Origin: Candidatus Kapaibacterium sp.
GTDB taxonomy: Bacteria; Bacteroidota; Ignavibacteria; Kapaibacteriales; UBA4661
DNA length: 64,000 nucleotides
Reading direction: 5' to 3'
NCBI GenBank assembly: GCA_025455065.1
Contig: JALONG010000010.1
Location: forward strand, 62,001-126,000
Positions within the stretch are counted from its first letter, which is position 1. Every line of letters begins with the position of its first letter. Made by a program: the position numbers and the translations under genes. The notes under the pieces were generated by a model. The model was not told the DNA's origin. It saw only the letters and a list, made by a program, of their open reading frames with translations, and made no database searches. Below are positions 22,878 through 30,300 of this stretch, one piece after another.

Positions 22878-22915
22878 GGTTTTTGCACAGGTTGATGTGG
22901 TGAAATGTGATACGA

Positions 22916-22967
22916 AGAAAAATGTCTGCACCGCTAAGAGTGCATAAACACTTGCAGTACAGACATT
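22916..22967 (-). terminator. Terminator after frr
   Basis: On the minus strand AATGTCTG and CAGACATT close a long hairpin with a large loop, followed by TTTCTTCG and preceded by the frr stop at 22999. It ends the translation cluster. Confidence 0.6.
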
Positions 22968-22998
22968 ATTCGTGACGTTTACGTCGTGAGCGGTTTTC

Positions 22999-23559
22999 TT
23001 ACACAGCCATTACTTCTTTTTCTTTTGCATCGGTCATATCATCAATAGTTTTGATGAAGCGGTCGGTAATTTTTTGAATATCCTGCTCACCCCGCTTACG
23101 GTCGTCTTCGGATAAATGCTCGTCTTTTTCGATTTTTTTGAGCATTTCGTTATGGTCGCGGCGGATATTGCGGATTGCCACACGGCTGTCTTCGGCGAAC
23201 TTTTTGCAGGTTTTTACGATGTCTTTGCGGCGCTCTTCGGTCAGCATGGGAATTGGCACACGCACGACGTTTCCGTCATTCGAGGGATTTAAACCCAAAT
23301 CCGCTTCACGAATGGCTTTCTCAATCGGTGTGAGCATCGCTTTTTCAAAGGGCTGCACAACAATCGTGCGCGGGTCAGGCACAGCCATTGAAGCGACTTG
23401 GTTAATCGGCATTGGTGAGCCGTAATAATCCACGCGCACGGGGTCGAGAATTGCCGCCGTAGCGCGTCCTGTACGGACTTTAGCAAATTCTTGTTGCAGG
23501 TGGTCGGTAGTTTTTTTCATTGCCGCCTGCGCTTTGTTTACAACGTCTTGTATCGGCAT
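22999..23559 (-). CDS. frr: Ribosome recycling factor
   Basis: 186 residues from ATG at 23559 (MPIQDVVNKAQAAMKK), the usual length; an upstream extension to 23616 is not expected. RRF with EF-G splits the post-termination ribosome in the cytoplasm. Signature parts visible are KVRTGRATAAILDPVRVDYYGS, ASMAVPDPRTIVVQPFEKAM, and VPIPMLTEERRKDIVK. Last gene of the rplM-rpsI-rpsB-tsf-pyrH-frr cluster. A gap of about 120 bases separates it from pyrH. Confidence 0.96.
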   Translation of the reverse strand: MPIQDVVNKAQAAMKKTTDHLQQEFAKVRTGRATAAILDPVRVDYYGSPMPINQVASMAVPDPRTIVVQPFEKAMLTPIEKAIREADLGLNPSNDGNVVRVPIPMLTEERRKDIVKTCKKFAEDSRVAIRNIRRDHNEMLKKIEKDEHLSEDDRKRGEQDIQKITDRFIKTIDDMTDAKEKEVMAV

Positions 23560-23678
23560 AATCGTAAAAAATAATTGTTGATATCTGAGTTTTAAGAGGT
23601 TTTTTAAGGGATTCACACACCATTATTGTAGCGCAAACTTCACGTTGTGTGTGTGGCTCACACTATCGGTCACAATAT

Positions 23679-24392
23679 TCAATTCGTAATCTTCGTTCCA
23701 ACGGCTTCGCCCATAACGACGCGCTTCAGATTGCCTTTTGTTCCCATATCATAGACGATAATCGGGATATTGTTTTCCTGAGCAAGCGTAAACGCCGTTA
23801 AATCCATCACACGAAGATTATTCTCCAACGCATAACGGAACGTAACCGTGTCGAAGCGCTTTGCATTCGGATTTTTCTCGGGGTCAGAATCATACACACC
23901 ATCTACACGTGTCCCTTTGATAATCACATTCGCATTGATTTCATTGGCGCGAAGTGTTGCCGTTGTATCGGTCGTAAAATAGGGATTGCCCGTGCCTGCA
24001 CCAAAAATCACCACACGCCCTTTCTCCAAATGGCGCACGGCTCTGCGGCGGATATACGGCTCTGCAATTTGCGACATCGTGATAGCCGTTTGCAAGCGTG
24101 TCGGAACGCCGCGTAATTCCAAGGCATTTTGCAGAGCGATAGAATTTATCACCGTTGCAAGCATACCCATATAATCGCCTGAAACACGGTCAATACCGTG
24201 ATGTTCGGCATTGATACCTCGGTAGATATTACCACCGCCGATAACCAGCGCCACTTCCACATCCAAGTCACACAATTCTTTCACTTCTTCTGCCACATAA
24301 CCCAAAATAGCAGAATCTATGCCGTATTGCTGTGAACCCAAGAGTGATTCGCCACTCAGTTTAAGCAAAATGCGTTTGTAGTGTGGTTTCAT
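23679..24392 (-). CDS. pyrH: Uridylate kinase (UMP kinase)
   Basis: 237 residues from ATG at 24392 ([20 protein letters not shown]); the longer frame adds an unrelated start. It converts UMP to UDP with ATP in pyrimidine nucleotide synthesis. Family motifs are [36 protein letters not shown], and [20 protein letters not shown]. It sits in the canonical place between tsf and frr. A terminator-like hairpin at 24503 lies upstream in the gap from tsf, so pyrH may be transcribed partly from its own promoter. Confidence 0.96.
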   Translation of the reverse strand: MKPHYKRILLKLSGESLLGSQQYGIDSAILGYVAEEVKELCDLDVEVALVIGGGNIYRGINAEHHGIDRVSGDYMGMLATVINSIALQNALELRGVPTRLQTAITMSQIAEPYIRRRAVRHLEKGRVVIFGAGTGNPYFTTDTTATLRANEINANVIIKGTRVDGVYDSDPEKNPNAKRFDTVTFRYALENNLRVMDLTAFTLAQENNIPIIVYDMGTKGNLKRVVMGEAVGTKITN

Positions 24393-24502
24393 AATGTCTT
24401 CAAAAAGAACTTGAGAAGGTGATGAGAATTGGTGTCCAGCAAGTGTCACTTTCAATGCCTACATACACAAGCGCTGGAAAGTTTCGCCGATGCAATATAC
24501 AG

Positions 24503-24539
24503 AAAAATGGCTCAAAACCTAATGCTTTGAGCCATTTTT
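24503..24539 (-). terminator. Terminator-like hairpin between tsf and pyrH
   Basis: Arms AAAAATGGCTCAAA and TTTGAGCCATTTTT around a nine-base loop; symmetric, with A and T runs. It would end or attenuate transcription after tsf. Confidence 0.75.
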
Positions 24540-24550
24540 GAACGAAGTTC

Positions 24551-25429
24551 TTAATTGTTGGAAGCGTTTTCGGCGTTGCTATCGCCGGTCTCGCCCAAGA
24601 AATAGCGCCGGAAACGAGTAACATCGGTGCTTGCGGAGATAGCTTTCAAAACCTCGCTAACAGTTTTGCCGGAATCTTTCACGAAGGTCTGCTCAACAAG
24701 GCAGAACTCCTGATAAAATTTCTCCACACGCCCTTCGGCAACTTTTTGAGCAATCTCCGGCTTTTTGCCTTGTTGGATTGCCTGCTCCATGTAGATTTCT
24801 TTTTCTTTGTCGAGTGTGGAAGAATCAACTTCTTCGCGGCGAACAAAGCGTGGACTCATTGCGGCAATTTGCATCGCAATATCGCGCATTTGAGCGCGGT
24901 CGCCGTCATTGTTAGGGGCAGTAGTGAGTTCGAGCAACACGCCCAATTTATTACCGGTGTGGATGTACTCAATAATGAAGCCACCTTTGGTTTCGATGCG
25001 CTCATAGCGCTTCAAAATGATGCGCTCGCTGAATTTTGCCAGCATTTCGTTCATCAAATCGCCCAATTTTTTGCCGCCGATGTCGGTAGAAAGCAGCGCC
25101 TCTTCGTTTGCCGGATTCGCTTTCAAGACCGTTTCAACAACGGTATCAACGAATTTTACAAACTCTTCGTTGCGGGCAACAAAGTCTGTTTCGCAGTTAA
25201 TTTCTACGATTGCAGCCGATTTGCCGTCGCCGGAGGTTTTAGTCACGATAAGACCTTCATTGGTAGCGCGGTCTGTGCGCTTTGCGGCTGAAGCAGCACC
25301 GCGTTTGCGGAGGTACTCGATAGCGCCGTTCATATCGCCATTGGATTCGTCGAGCGCTTTTTTGCAATCAGCCATGCCTGCGCCGGTGCTTTCGCGCAGG
25401 TTCTTGACCATATCAAGAGTTACAGCCAT
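24551..25429 (-). CDS. tsf: Elongation factor Ts
   Basis: 292 residues starting MAVTLDMVKNLRESTGAGMADCKKALDE, the N-terminal UBA-like domain of EF-Ts. The core TDFVARNEEF motif that contacts EF-Tu is present at about residue 80, and the later segment has VLLELTTAPNNDGDRA. It recycles EF-Tu by exchanging GDP for GTP. It starts 38 bases after rpsB, almost certainly co-transcribed. The C-terminal part (RRYFLGETGDSN) is acidic and variable. Confidence 0.96.
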   Translation of the reverse strand: MAVTLDMVKNLRESTGAGMADCKKALDESNGDMNGAIEYLRKRGAASAAKRTDRATNEGLIVTKTSGDGKSAAIVEINCETDFVARNEEFVKFVDTVVETVLKANPANEEALLSTDIGGKKLGDLMNEMLAKFSERIILKRYERIETKGGFIIEYIHTGNKLGVLLELTTAPNNDGDRAQMRDIAMQIAAMSPRFVRREEVDSSTLDKEKEIYMEQAIQQGKKPEIAQKVAEGRVEKFYQEFCLVEQTFVKDSGKTVSEVLKAISASTDVTRFRRYFLGETGDSNAENASNN

Positions 25430-25467
25430 GATAATTTCTATGAAAAAGTGAGAAGTTAAGTAATTGC

Positions 25468-26325
25468 TTATTCTGCTGCGGCTTCTTCGCTGACAGCTTC
25501 GACTGTTTCTGCGCCGTCAGTAGCGGCAACTTCCGTGCGAGGACCGCGTTTGCGAGTGCGGCGACGGGATTTGTTGTCGTCTTGCTGTCCGTCGTTGTCG
25601 AAGTCTTTTTCGTCTGCGCTGAGGTCAATGTTGTTGATTTTCGCGTATTCTCTGCCTTCCAACACCGCGTCTGCCATAATTTTCGCAATGAGTTCAACTG
25701 TACGCACGGAATCGTCATTTGCAGGAATCGGGTAATCAACCGTGTTCGGGTCGCAGTTGGTGTCCACGATAGCGAAAATCGGAATACCGAGTTTATGCGC
25801 TTCGTCAATAGCGATGTGTTCTTTTTTGATGTCCACAATGAACATAGCGCTGGGAAGGCGCGACATATCACGGATACCGCCCAAAACGCGATTCAGCTTC
25901 TCTTTTTCGCGGGTCAAATCAAGGCGTTCTTTTTTCTTGATTTTGTCGAATGTTCCGTCAGTTTCCATTTTCTCAATCGCTTCCATGCGACGAATGGATT
26001 TGCGGATGGTTGAGAAGTTGGTGAGCATACCGCCTAACCAACGGTCAGCCGCATAGTACGCACCGCAACGAGCCGCTTCGCGGGCGATAACGTCTTTTGC
26101 TTGTTTTTTTGTACCAACGAACATAAAACGTCCGCCTTTGCTTGCTACTTCTTGTGCCGCGTCGTGTGCAACGTCCACCAGAAGTTGTGTTTTGCGAAGG
26201 TCAATGACGTGAATACCATTGCGCTCAGCAAAAATAAAATTCCGCATTTGCGGGTTCCAACGGCGCGTAAGGTGTCCGAAGTGTGCGCCTGCTTCGAGCA
26301 GTTGCTCAATGCTAACTTTAGCCAT
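25468..26325 (-). CDS. rpsB: 30S ribosomal protein S2
   Basis: 285 residues from ATG at 26325, with GGAG eight bases upstream; the in-frame TTG at 26337 is not needed. Starts [25 protein letters not shown], followed by [33 protein letters not shown] and IPANDD; typical S2. The last 50 residues form a charged extension with [12 protein letters not shown] and an acidic end, longer than the E. coli protein. Precedes tsf by 38 bases. Confidence 0.96.
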   Translation of the reverse strand: MAKVSIEQLLEAGAHFGHLTRRWNPQMRNFIFAERNGIHVIDLRKTQLLVDVAHDAAQEVASKGGRFMFVGTKKQAKDVIAREAARCGAYYAADRWLGGMLTNFSTIRKSIRRMEAIEKMETDGTFDKIKKKERLDLTREKEKLNRVLGGIRDMSRLPSAMFIVDIKKEHIAIDEAHKLGIPIFAIVDTNCDPNTVDYPIPANDDSVRTVELIAKIMADAVLEGREYAKINNIDLSADEKDFDNDGQQDDNKSRRRTRKRGPRTEVAATDGAETVEAVSEEAAAE

Positions 26326-26471
26326 GAATAGCTCCAAAAAAATAAAAATGTGTTAAAACTTCTGCGTCGTTCACTTTATCGCCACAAGCAAGGAAGCGCT
26401 TTTGAAGGGCGCAGCATTACCACACATGGGATAATCCCGACGCATGAATGATGAGTAAGAAAATATACAAA

Positions 26472-26501
26472 TCGGCTGCACAGCACAAGCAATGCAGCCG
26501 A
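26472..26501 (-). other. Hairpin in the rpsI-rpsB gap
   Basis: TCGGCTGCA and TGCAGCCGA pair around a twelve-base loop. The downstream minus-strand sequence has only a weak T tract. It lies in a 210-base gap and may be a weak terminator after rpsI or part of an S2 leader; no other feature is seen in the gap. Confidence 0.4.
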
Positions 26502-26535
26502 AAAGTATTTGCTAGAGGGAAAAGAAGAACGCGGA

Positions 26536-26931
26536 TTAACGCTTGGAGAATTGGAAGCGTTTGCGTGCTTTTTTGCGACCGTATTTTTTTCGTTCCACCA
26601 TACGCGGGTCGCGTGTGAGGAGTTCGGCAATACGGAGCGTTGAGCGGAGTTCTTCGTTATAGGTTACAAGCGCACGAGCGATACCGAGGCGCATTGCACC
26701 GGCTTGACCGCTTTTGCCGCCGCCTAAGGTGTCAATGATAACATCGAATGTGCCGATAGTGCCTGTAACAGTGAGGGGTTTCAAAACGTCAATGCGCTGG
26801 AACTCAGACGCAATGTAGGTTTCGAGGGATTCCGTGCCGTTGATAACGACTTTGCCATTGCCGGGTTTCAGGCGCACTTTCGCAATCGCGGTTTTACGCT
26901 TTCCGGTGGCGGAGTAAACAGTTGATGACAT
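26536..26931 (-). CDS. rpsI: 30S ribosomal protein S9
   Basis: 131 residues starting MSSTVYSATGKRKTAIAKVRLKPG, with ATGKRKTAIA the signature of the family, and ending in basic FQFSKR, the tail that reaches the P-site tRNA. Usual length. It follows rplM by 63 bases, the conserved rplM-rpsI pair. Confidence 0.96.
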   Translation of the reverse strand: MSSTVYSATGKRKTAIAKVRLKPGNGKVVINGTESLETYIASEFQRIDVLKPLTVTGTIGTFDVIIDTLGGGKSGQAGAMRLGIARALVTYNEELRSTLRIAELLTRDPRMVERKKYGRKKARKRFQFSKR

Positions 26932-26994
26932 TGGAATTGTGAGAAAAAAGACGTGGGAAATCAGTTACAACGTGCGTCGTAAAATTTGGTGGAA

Positions 26995-27456
26995 TTACGA
27001 CGTAAAGTTATACGGAAGCGGGTAGGCTTCGGGTTTCTGTGCCGCGTGGTCATGCTCGGCACCGTTGAAAACGCGCAATTTTTTTGCAATCGCATCGCCC
27101 AACGATGTTTTGGGAAGCATACCGCGAACAGCGTGTTCGATAGCAAACGCCGGATTGGTTTTCTTCACTTCTTTGTAGCTCTTGAAGCGAGCGCCGCCCG
27201 GGTATAGCGTATTGCGGTAGTATTCTTTTTTCTCAGCGCGTTTTTGCGCCATTGTTGCTTGCTCGGCGTTGATGACAATCACATAATCGCCGCAGTCTGC
27301 GTGCGGAGTGTAATATGCTTTGTGCTTGCCGCGAAGCAATGTTGCTACTTGTGCAGCGAGGCGACCGATATTTTGACCGGCGGCATCAACAACGAGCCAC
27401 TTATGCTCAATGATTGCCTCGTTTGCAGATTTCGTAGATTTCGTGTACGGTGTCAC
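26995..27456 (-). CDS. rplM: 50S ribosomal protein L13
   Basis: 153 residues with a GTG start at 27456, preceded by AAGTAGGT. Family signatures are KWLVVDAAGQNIGRLAAQVA, KHKAYYTPHADCGDYVIVIN, and HAVRGMLPKTSLGDA. First gene of the cluster; a consensus promoter at 27571-27602 gives a leader of about 108 bases, long enough for regulation. Confidence 0.96.
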   Translation of the reverse strand: MTPYTKSTKSANEAIIEHKWLVVDAAGQNIGRLAAQVATLLRGKHKAYYTPHADCGDYVIVINAEQATMAQKRAEKKEYYRNTLYPGGARFKSYKEVKKTNPAFAIEHAVRGMLPKTSLGDAIAKKLRVFNGAEHDHAAQKPEAYPLPYNFTS

Positions 27457-27570
27457 GGTTGTACCTACTTGAAAAAACAGTGAAACGGTATTGATTTAAT
27501 TTCTATGGCTATATTTCTCAGACAGTTAAGCGGCATCATACCCGTAACGCCGAAAATTGTGCAGAGCCTA

Positions 27571-27602
27571 CAAAATTATCATTCCCAAAAACATTTTCCA
27601 AA
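27571..27602 (-). promoter_or_regulatory. Promoter of the rplM-rpsI translation cluster
   Basis: Minus strand TAATTTTG (27571-27578) and TTTG (27599-27602) with 20 bases between; full consensus. Predicted start near 27564. Confidence 0.7.
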
Positions 27603-27654
27603 TCTATTTCTGTTCTTAAGAAAAATTCCTGCCGTATCGTTCGAGAATGATTGT

Positions 27655-27772
27655 CCACGAATGACACGAATCCTCACGAATGACGCATAAACGCAGTATC
27701 TTTTGTTCTTTTTGATTCAAGCAAAACATGGTGCGCCGCGCTAGGATTCGTATTAATTCGTGTGATTCGTGG
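27655..27772. repeat. Long-arm imperfect inverted repeat with ATTCGTG units
   Basis: Left arm 27655-27681 (CCACGAATGACACGAATCCT and on) is the near complement of right arm 27744-27772 (ending GTGTGATTCGTGG). Each arm contains three spaced ACGAAT/ATTCGT words. It lies between the divergent rplM promoter and the queA promoter. No gene is in 27457-27919 otherwise. It looks like a dispersed intergenic repeat rather than an operator. Confidence 0.65.
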
Positions 27773-27821
27773 ATAAATTTTTGTGGAATCTGACCTGTTA
27801 CGAAAAAACTTGAAAAAAGAG

Positions 27822-27853
27822 TTGCGCACCCCTATTGGAAAATTGTATATTCG
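27822..27853 (+). promoter_or_regulatory. Probable promoter of queA
   Basis: TTG at 27822-27824, 21 bases, TATATTCG at 27846-27853 (one mismatch to TAnnTTTG). Confidence 0.45.
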
Positions 27854-27919
27854 GCTTCAATTACTAAACCCTTGTTGGTGTGTGATGTTTTCGCCCATTC
27901 GATACAGAAGGATTTGCGC

Positions 27920-28957
27920 ATGAAACTCTCTGAATTTAACTACACCCTGCCCAAAAAGCTCATTGCGAAGTACCCCGCAGACCCGCGTGATTCCGCGTAT
28001 ATGATGGTTTTAGACCGTCAAACGGGTGAAATGACCGATAAGAAATTTTCCGATATTTTGAACTATTTCCAAAAAGGCGATTGTCTTGTCATTAACGATA
28101 CAAAGGTCTTTCCCGCAAGACTTTTCGGCAAAAAAGAGAAAACGAATGCGAAAATTGAAGTGCTGCTTTTGCGCGAGCTCAAAGCAGAAGACCGCATTTG
28201 GGACGTTATCGTGGATCCCGCACGGAAAGTGCGTATCGGCAATAAAATCTATTTCGACGACAACAAACTTTACTGCGAAATCATTGACAATACCACGTCT
28301 CGCGGGCGCACGGTGCGCTTTAACAACGTCGGCGATATTTACAAAATCATTGACCGTATCGGTCAAATGCCGCTTCCTGACTACATTAAACGCGACCCCA
28401 CAGAATTAGACAAAGAAACCTATCAAACAATTTTCGCCGACAAAATCGGCTCAGTAGCTGTGCCGTCCGGCGGTCTGCACTTCACAAAATCGCTGCTCAA
28501 AAAATTGGAAGAAAAGGGCGTTACGATTGCCAAAATCACACTGCATATCGGGTACAGCGTTTTCGACCCCGTTGATGTGGAAGATTTAACCAAACACAAG
28601 ATGCACTCTGAGTATTTCGAGATTAACCGCGAAGCCGTCGAAACTATCAACAAGGCGCTCAAGGGCAAAAAACAAGTCGTTGCCGTTGGTTCAAGTGTTG
28701 CAAGAGCGCTTGAATCCAGCGTTTTGACGACTAATGCCATTAAAATCAATCGCGGTTGGACGGACAAATTTATCTATCCGCCCTACGAATTTAAGATTGT
28801 CAGTCGCCTTATCACCAATTTCCATCCGCCAAAATCAACGCTGATGCTGCTTTCGGCGGCGTTTGCCGGAAAAGACGAACTTATGAAAGCATACAAAAAA
28901 GCCGTCAAGCAAGAGAACCGCTTTTATTCGTATGGCGACGCGCTTTTTGTGATTTAA
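27920..28957 (+). CDS. queA: S-adenosylmethionine:tRNA ribosyltransferase-isomerase
   Basis: 345 residues from ATG at 27920, preceded by AAGGA; the upstream in-frame start is ignored. QueA moves the ribosyl part of SAM onto preQ1 in tRNA, a late step of queuosine synthesis. The usual start MKLSEFNYTLPKKLIAKYPADPRDSAYMMVLDR and later motifs are present: KVFPARLFGKKE, PLPDYIKRDPTELDKETYQT, VPSGGLHFTKSLL, DLTKHKMHSEYFEI and TNFHPPKSTLMLLSAAFAG. No other queuosine gene is in the window. A terminator follows. Confidence 0.96.
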   Translation: MKLSEFNYTLPKKLIAKYPADPRDSAYMMVLDRQTGEMTDKKFSDILNYFQKGDCLVINDTKVFPARLFGKKEKTNAKIEVLLLRELKAEDRIWDVIVDPARKVRIGNKIYFDDNKLYCEIIDNTTSRGRTVRFNNVGDIYKIIDRIGQMPLPDYIKRDPTELDKETYQTIFADKIGSVAVPSGGLHFTKSLLKKLEEKGVTIAKITLHIGYSVFDPVDVEDLTKHKMHSEYFEINREAVETINKALKGKKQVVAVGSSVARALESSVLTTNAIKINRGWTDKFIYPPYEFKIVSRLITNFHPPKSTLMLLSAAFAGKDELMKAYKKAVKQENRFYSYGDALFVI

Positions 28958-28981
28958 GATTAGGATAAGCCCTTGATATTC

Positions 28982-29012
28982 AGCCTCTTGCACCACTTTG
29001 CAAGAGGCTTTC
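28982..29012 (+). terminator. Terminator of queA
   Basis: Stem AGCCTCTTGCA / TGCAAGAGGCT with a short loop, then TTCTTG. Confidence 0.75.
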
Positions 29013-29050
29013 TTGTTTGATTGTTGTTTGCATTATTCCTCCCCAAAACC

Positions 29051-30217
29051 ATGACAGAAATCCGATTGGAACATATTTTCAAGCGTTACGATAACGGCTT
29101 TGAAGCTGTGAAAGACCTGTCTTTGTGCCTTCCGGCAGGTAGTTTTACGGTGTTACTGGGTCCTTCGGGTTGCGGAAAAACCACCACATTGCGCATGATT
29201 GCTGGCTTAGAAACGGTTTCTTCCGGTAATTTGTATTTTGACAATGAACGCATGAACGATGCACCGCCCAAAGACCGTGATATTGGTATGGTCTTCCAAA
29301 ATTATGCGCTGTACCCGCATTTAACAGTGTTTGAGAATATCGCGTTTCCGCTTCGGTTGCGAAAAATTGCCAAAAAAGAGCTGGAAGAGCGCGTGCAATC
29401 TGCCGCCGCGACTGTCGAACTCGGACATTTACTAGACCGCAAACCCAAGCAACTTTCCGGCGGACAGCGCCAGCGTGTGGCGTTAGCAAGAGCGATTGTC
29501 CGCAAGCCCCGTGTGTTCTTGTTTGATGAGCCGTTGTCCAATCTTGACGCGCAGCTCCGCCAGCAAATGCGAGCCGAAATTACGCGCTTGCAGCGCCTTG
29601 TCGGAGCAACGGCGGTCTATGTTACGCACGACCAAAGCGAGGCGATGACGATGGCAGATAATATCGTGATTCTGCACGAAGGGAAATTGCAGCAAGTCGG
29701 TACGCCGCAGGAAATTTATGCAAACCCTACAAACCGCTTTGTTGCTGGGTTTGTTGGTAGTCCTGCTATCAACTTTTTCAAGGGGGAAGTACGGGAAAAT
29801 TCCGGCACAATAACATTCCACGAATATGGCGCAAGCGCAGGAATAACGATACCTTCAAGCCTTTTTACTGCTCAAAAACTGCCCACTGGAAAATGCACCT
29901 TGGCAATTCGTCCAGAGCATCTTTTTTTTACGGAAATGAGAAATAGTGCGGGTTCTATGGCGGAAATGCTCTCATTTTCAGCAACGGTGCAACGAGAGGA
30001 GTTTTTAGGACATGAACGTTTAGTCTATGTGCAGACCGCGCCCAATCTGCCTACAATAGTGATTCGGCTTGCTGTGGGAGGGAATGTTACGGAAACAGGG
30101 ATGCAGATTGGCTCAGAGGTGAATTTGTTCGTACTGCCCCATCATTGCTGCTTTTTTGATGAATCTGGAAAGAGGATTGTTATCGGGGAATCTCGCGGGG
30201 AATTTTTGACCGAGTAA
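29051..30217 (+). CDS. ABC sugar transporter ATPase (MalK/UgpC type)
   Basis: 388 residues from ATG at 29051. Walker A is GPSGCGKTT (37-45), the Q-loop is VFQNYALYPHLTV, the signature LSGGQRQRVALARAIV, Walker B RVFLFDEPLSNLDA and the H-loop VYVTHDQSEAM. The C-terminal about 150 residues form the OB/TOBE regulatory domain of the MalK class (IRPEHLFF). One such ATPase can serve several CUT1 carbohydrate importers. No permease or binding protein is beside it; the permease at 10050 is a plausible partner, which is inference. It is convergent with the PD40 gene at 30301. Confidence 0.9.
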   Translation: MTEIRLEHIFKRYDNGFEAVKDLSLCLPAGSFTVLLGPSGCGKTTTLRMIAGLETVSSGNLYFDNERMNDAPPKDRDIGMVFQNYALYPHLTVFENIAFPLRLRKIAKKELEERVQSAAATVELGHLLDRKPKQLSGGQRQRVALARAIVRKPRVFLFDEPLSNLDAQLRQQMRAEITRLQRLVGATAVYVTHDQSEAMTMADNIVILHEGKLQQVGTPQEIYANPTNRFVAGFVGSPAINFFKGEVRENSGTITFHEYGASAGITIPSSLFTAQKLPTGKCTLAIRPEHLFFTEMRNSAGSMAEMLSFSATVQREEFLGHERLVYVQTAPNLPTIVIRLAVGGNVTETGMQIGSEVNLFVLPHHCCFFDESGKRIVIGESRGEFLTE

Positions 30218-30270
30218 CCCATTTTACCGCCACAACCAAGACGTAGCAAAGCGGTGGAATAGGCAAGTTG

Positions 30271-30294
30271 CCCCTTATCCCCTATCCATTTACC
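30271..30294. repeat. CCCTTATCCCC tract in a hairpin between convergent genes
   Basis: CCCCTTATCCCCTATCCATT and flanks resemble the tracts at 14062 and 45928. GGCAAGTTGC before it and GCAACTACTTGCC after it form the stem of a hairpin, between the stop of the ATPase and the stop of the PD40 gene. Confidence 0.5.
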
Positions 30295-30300
30295 CTGCAA

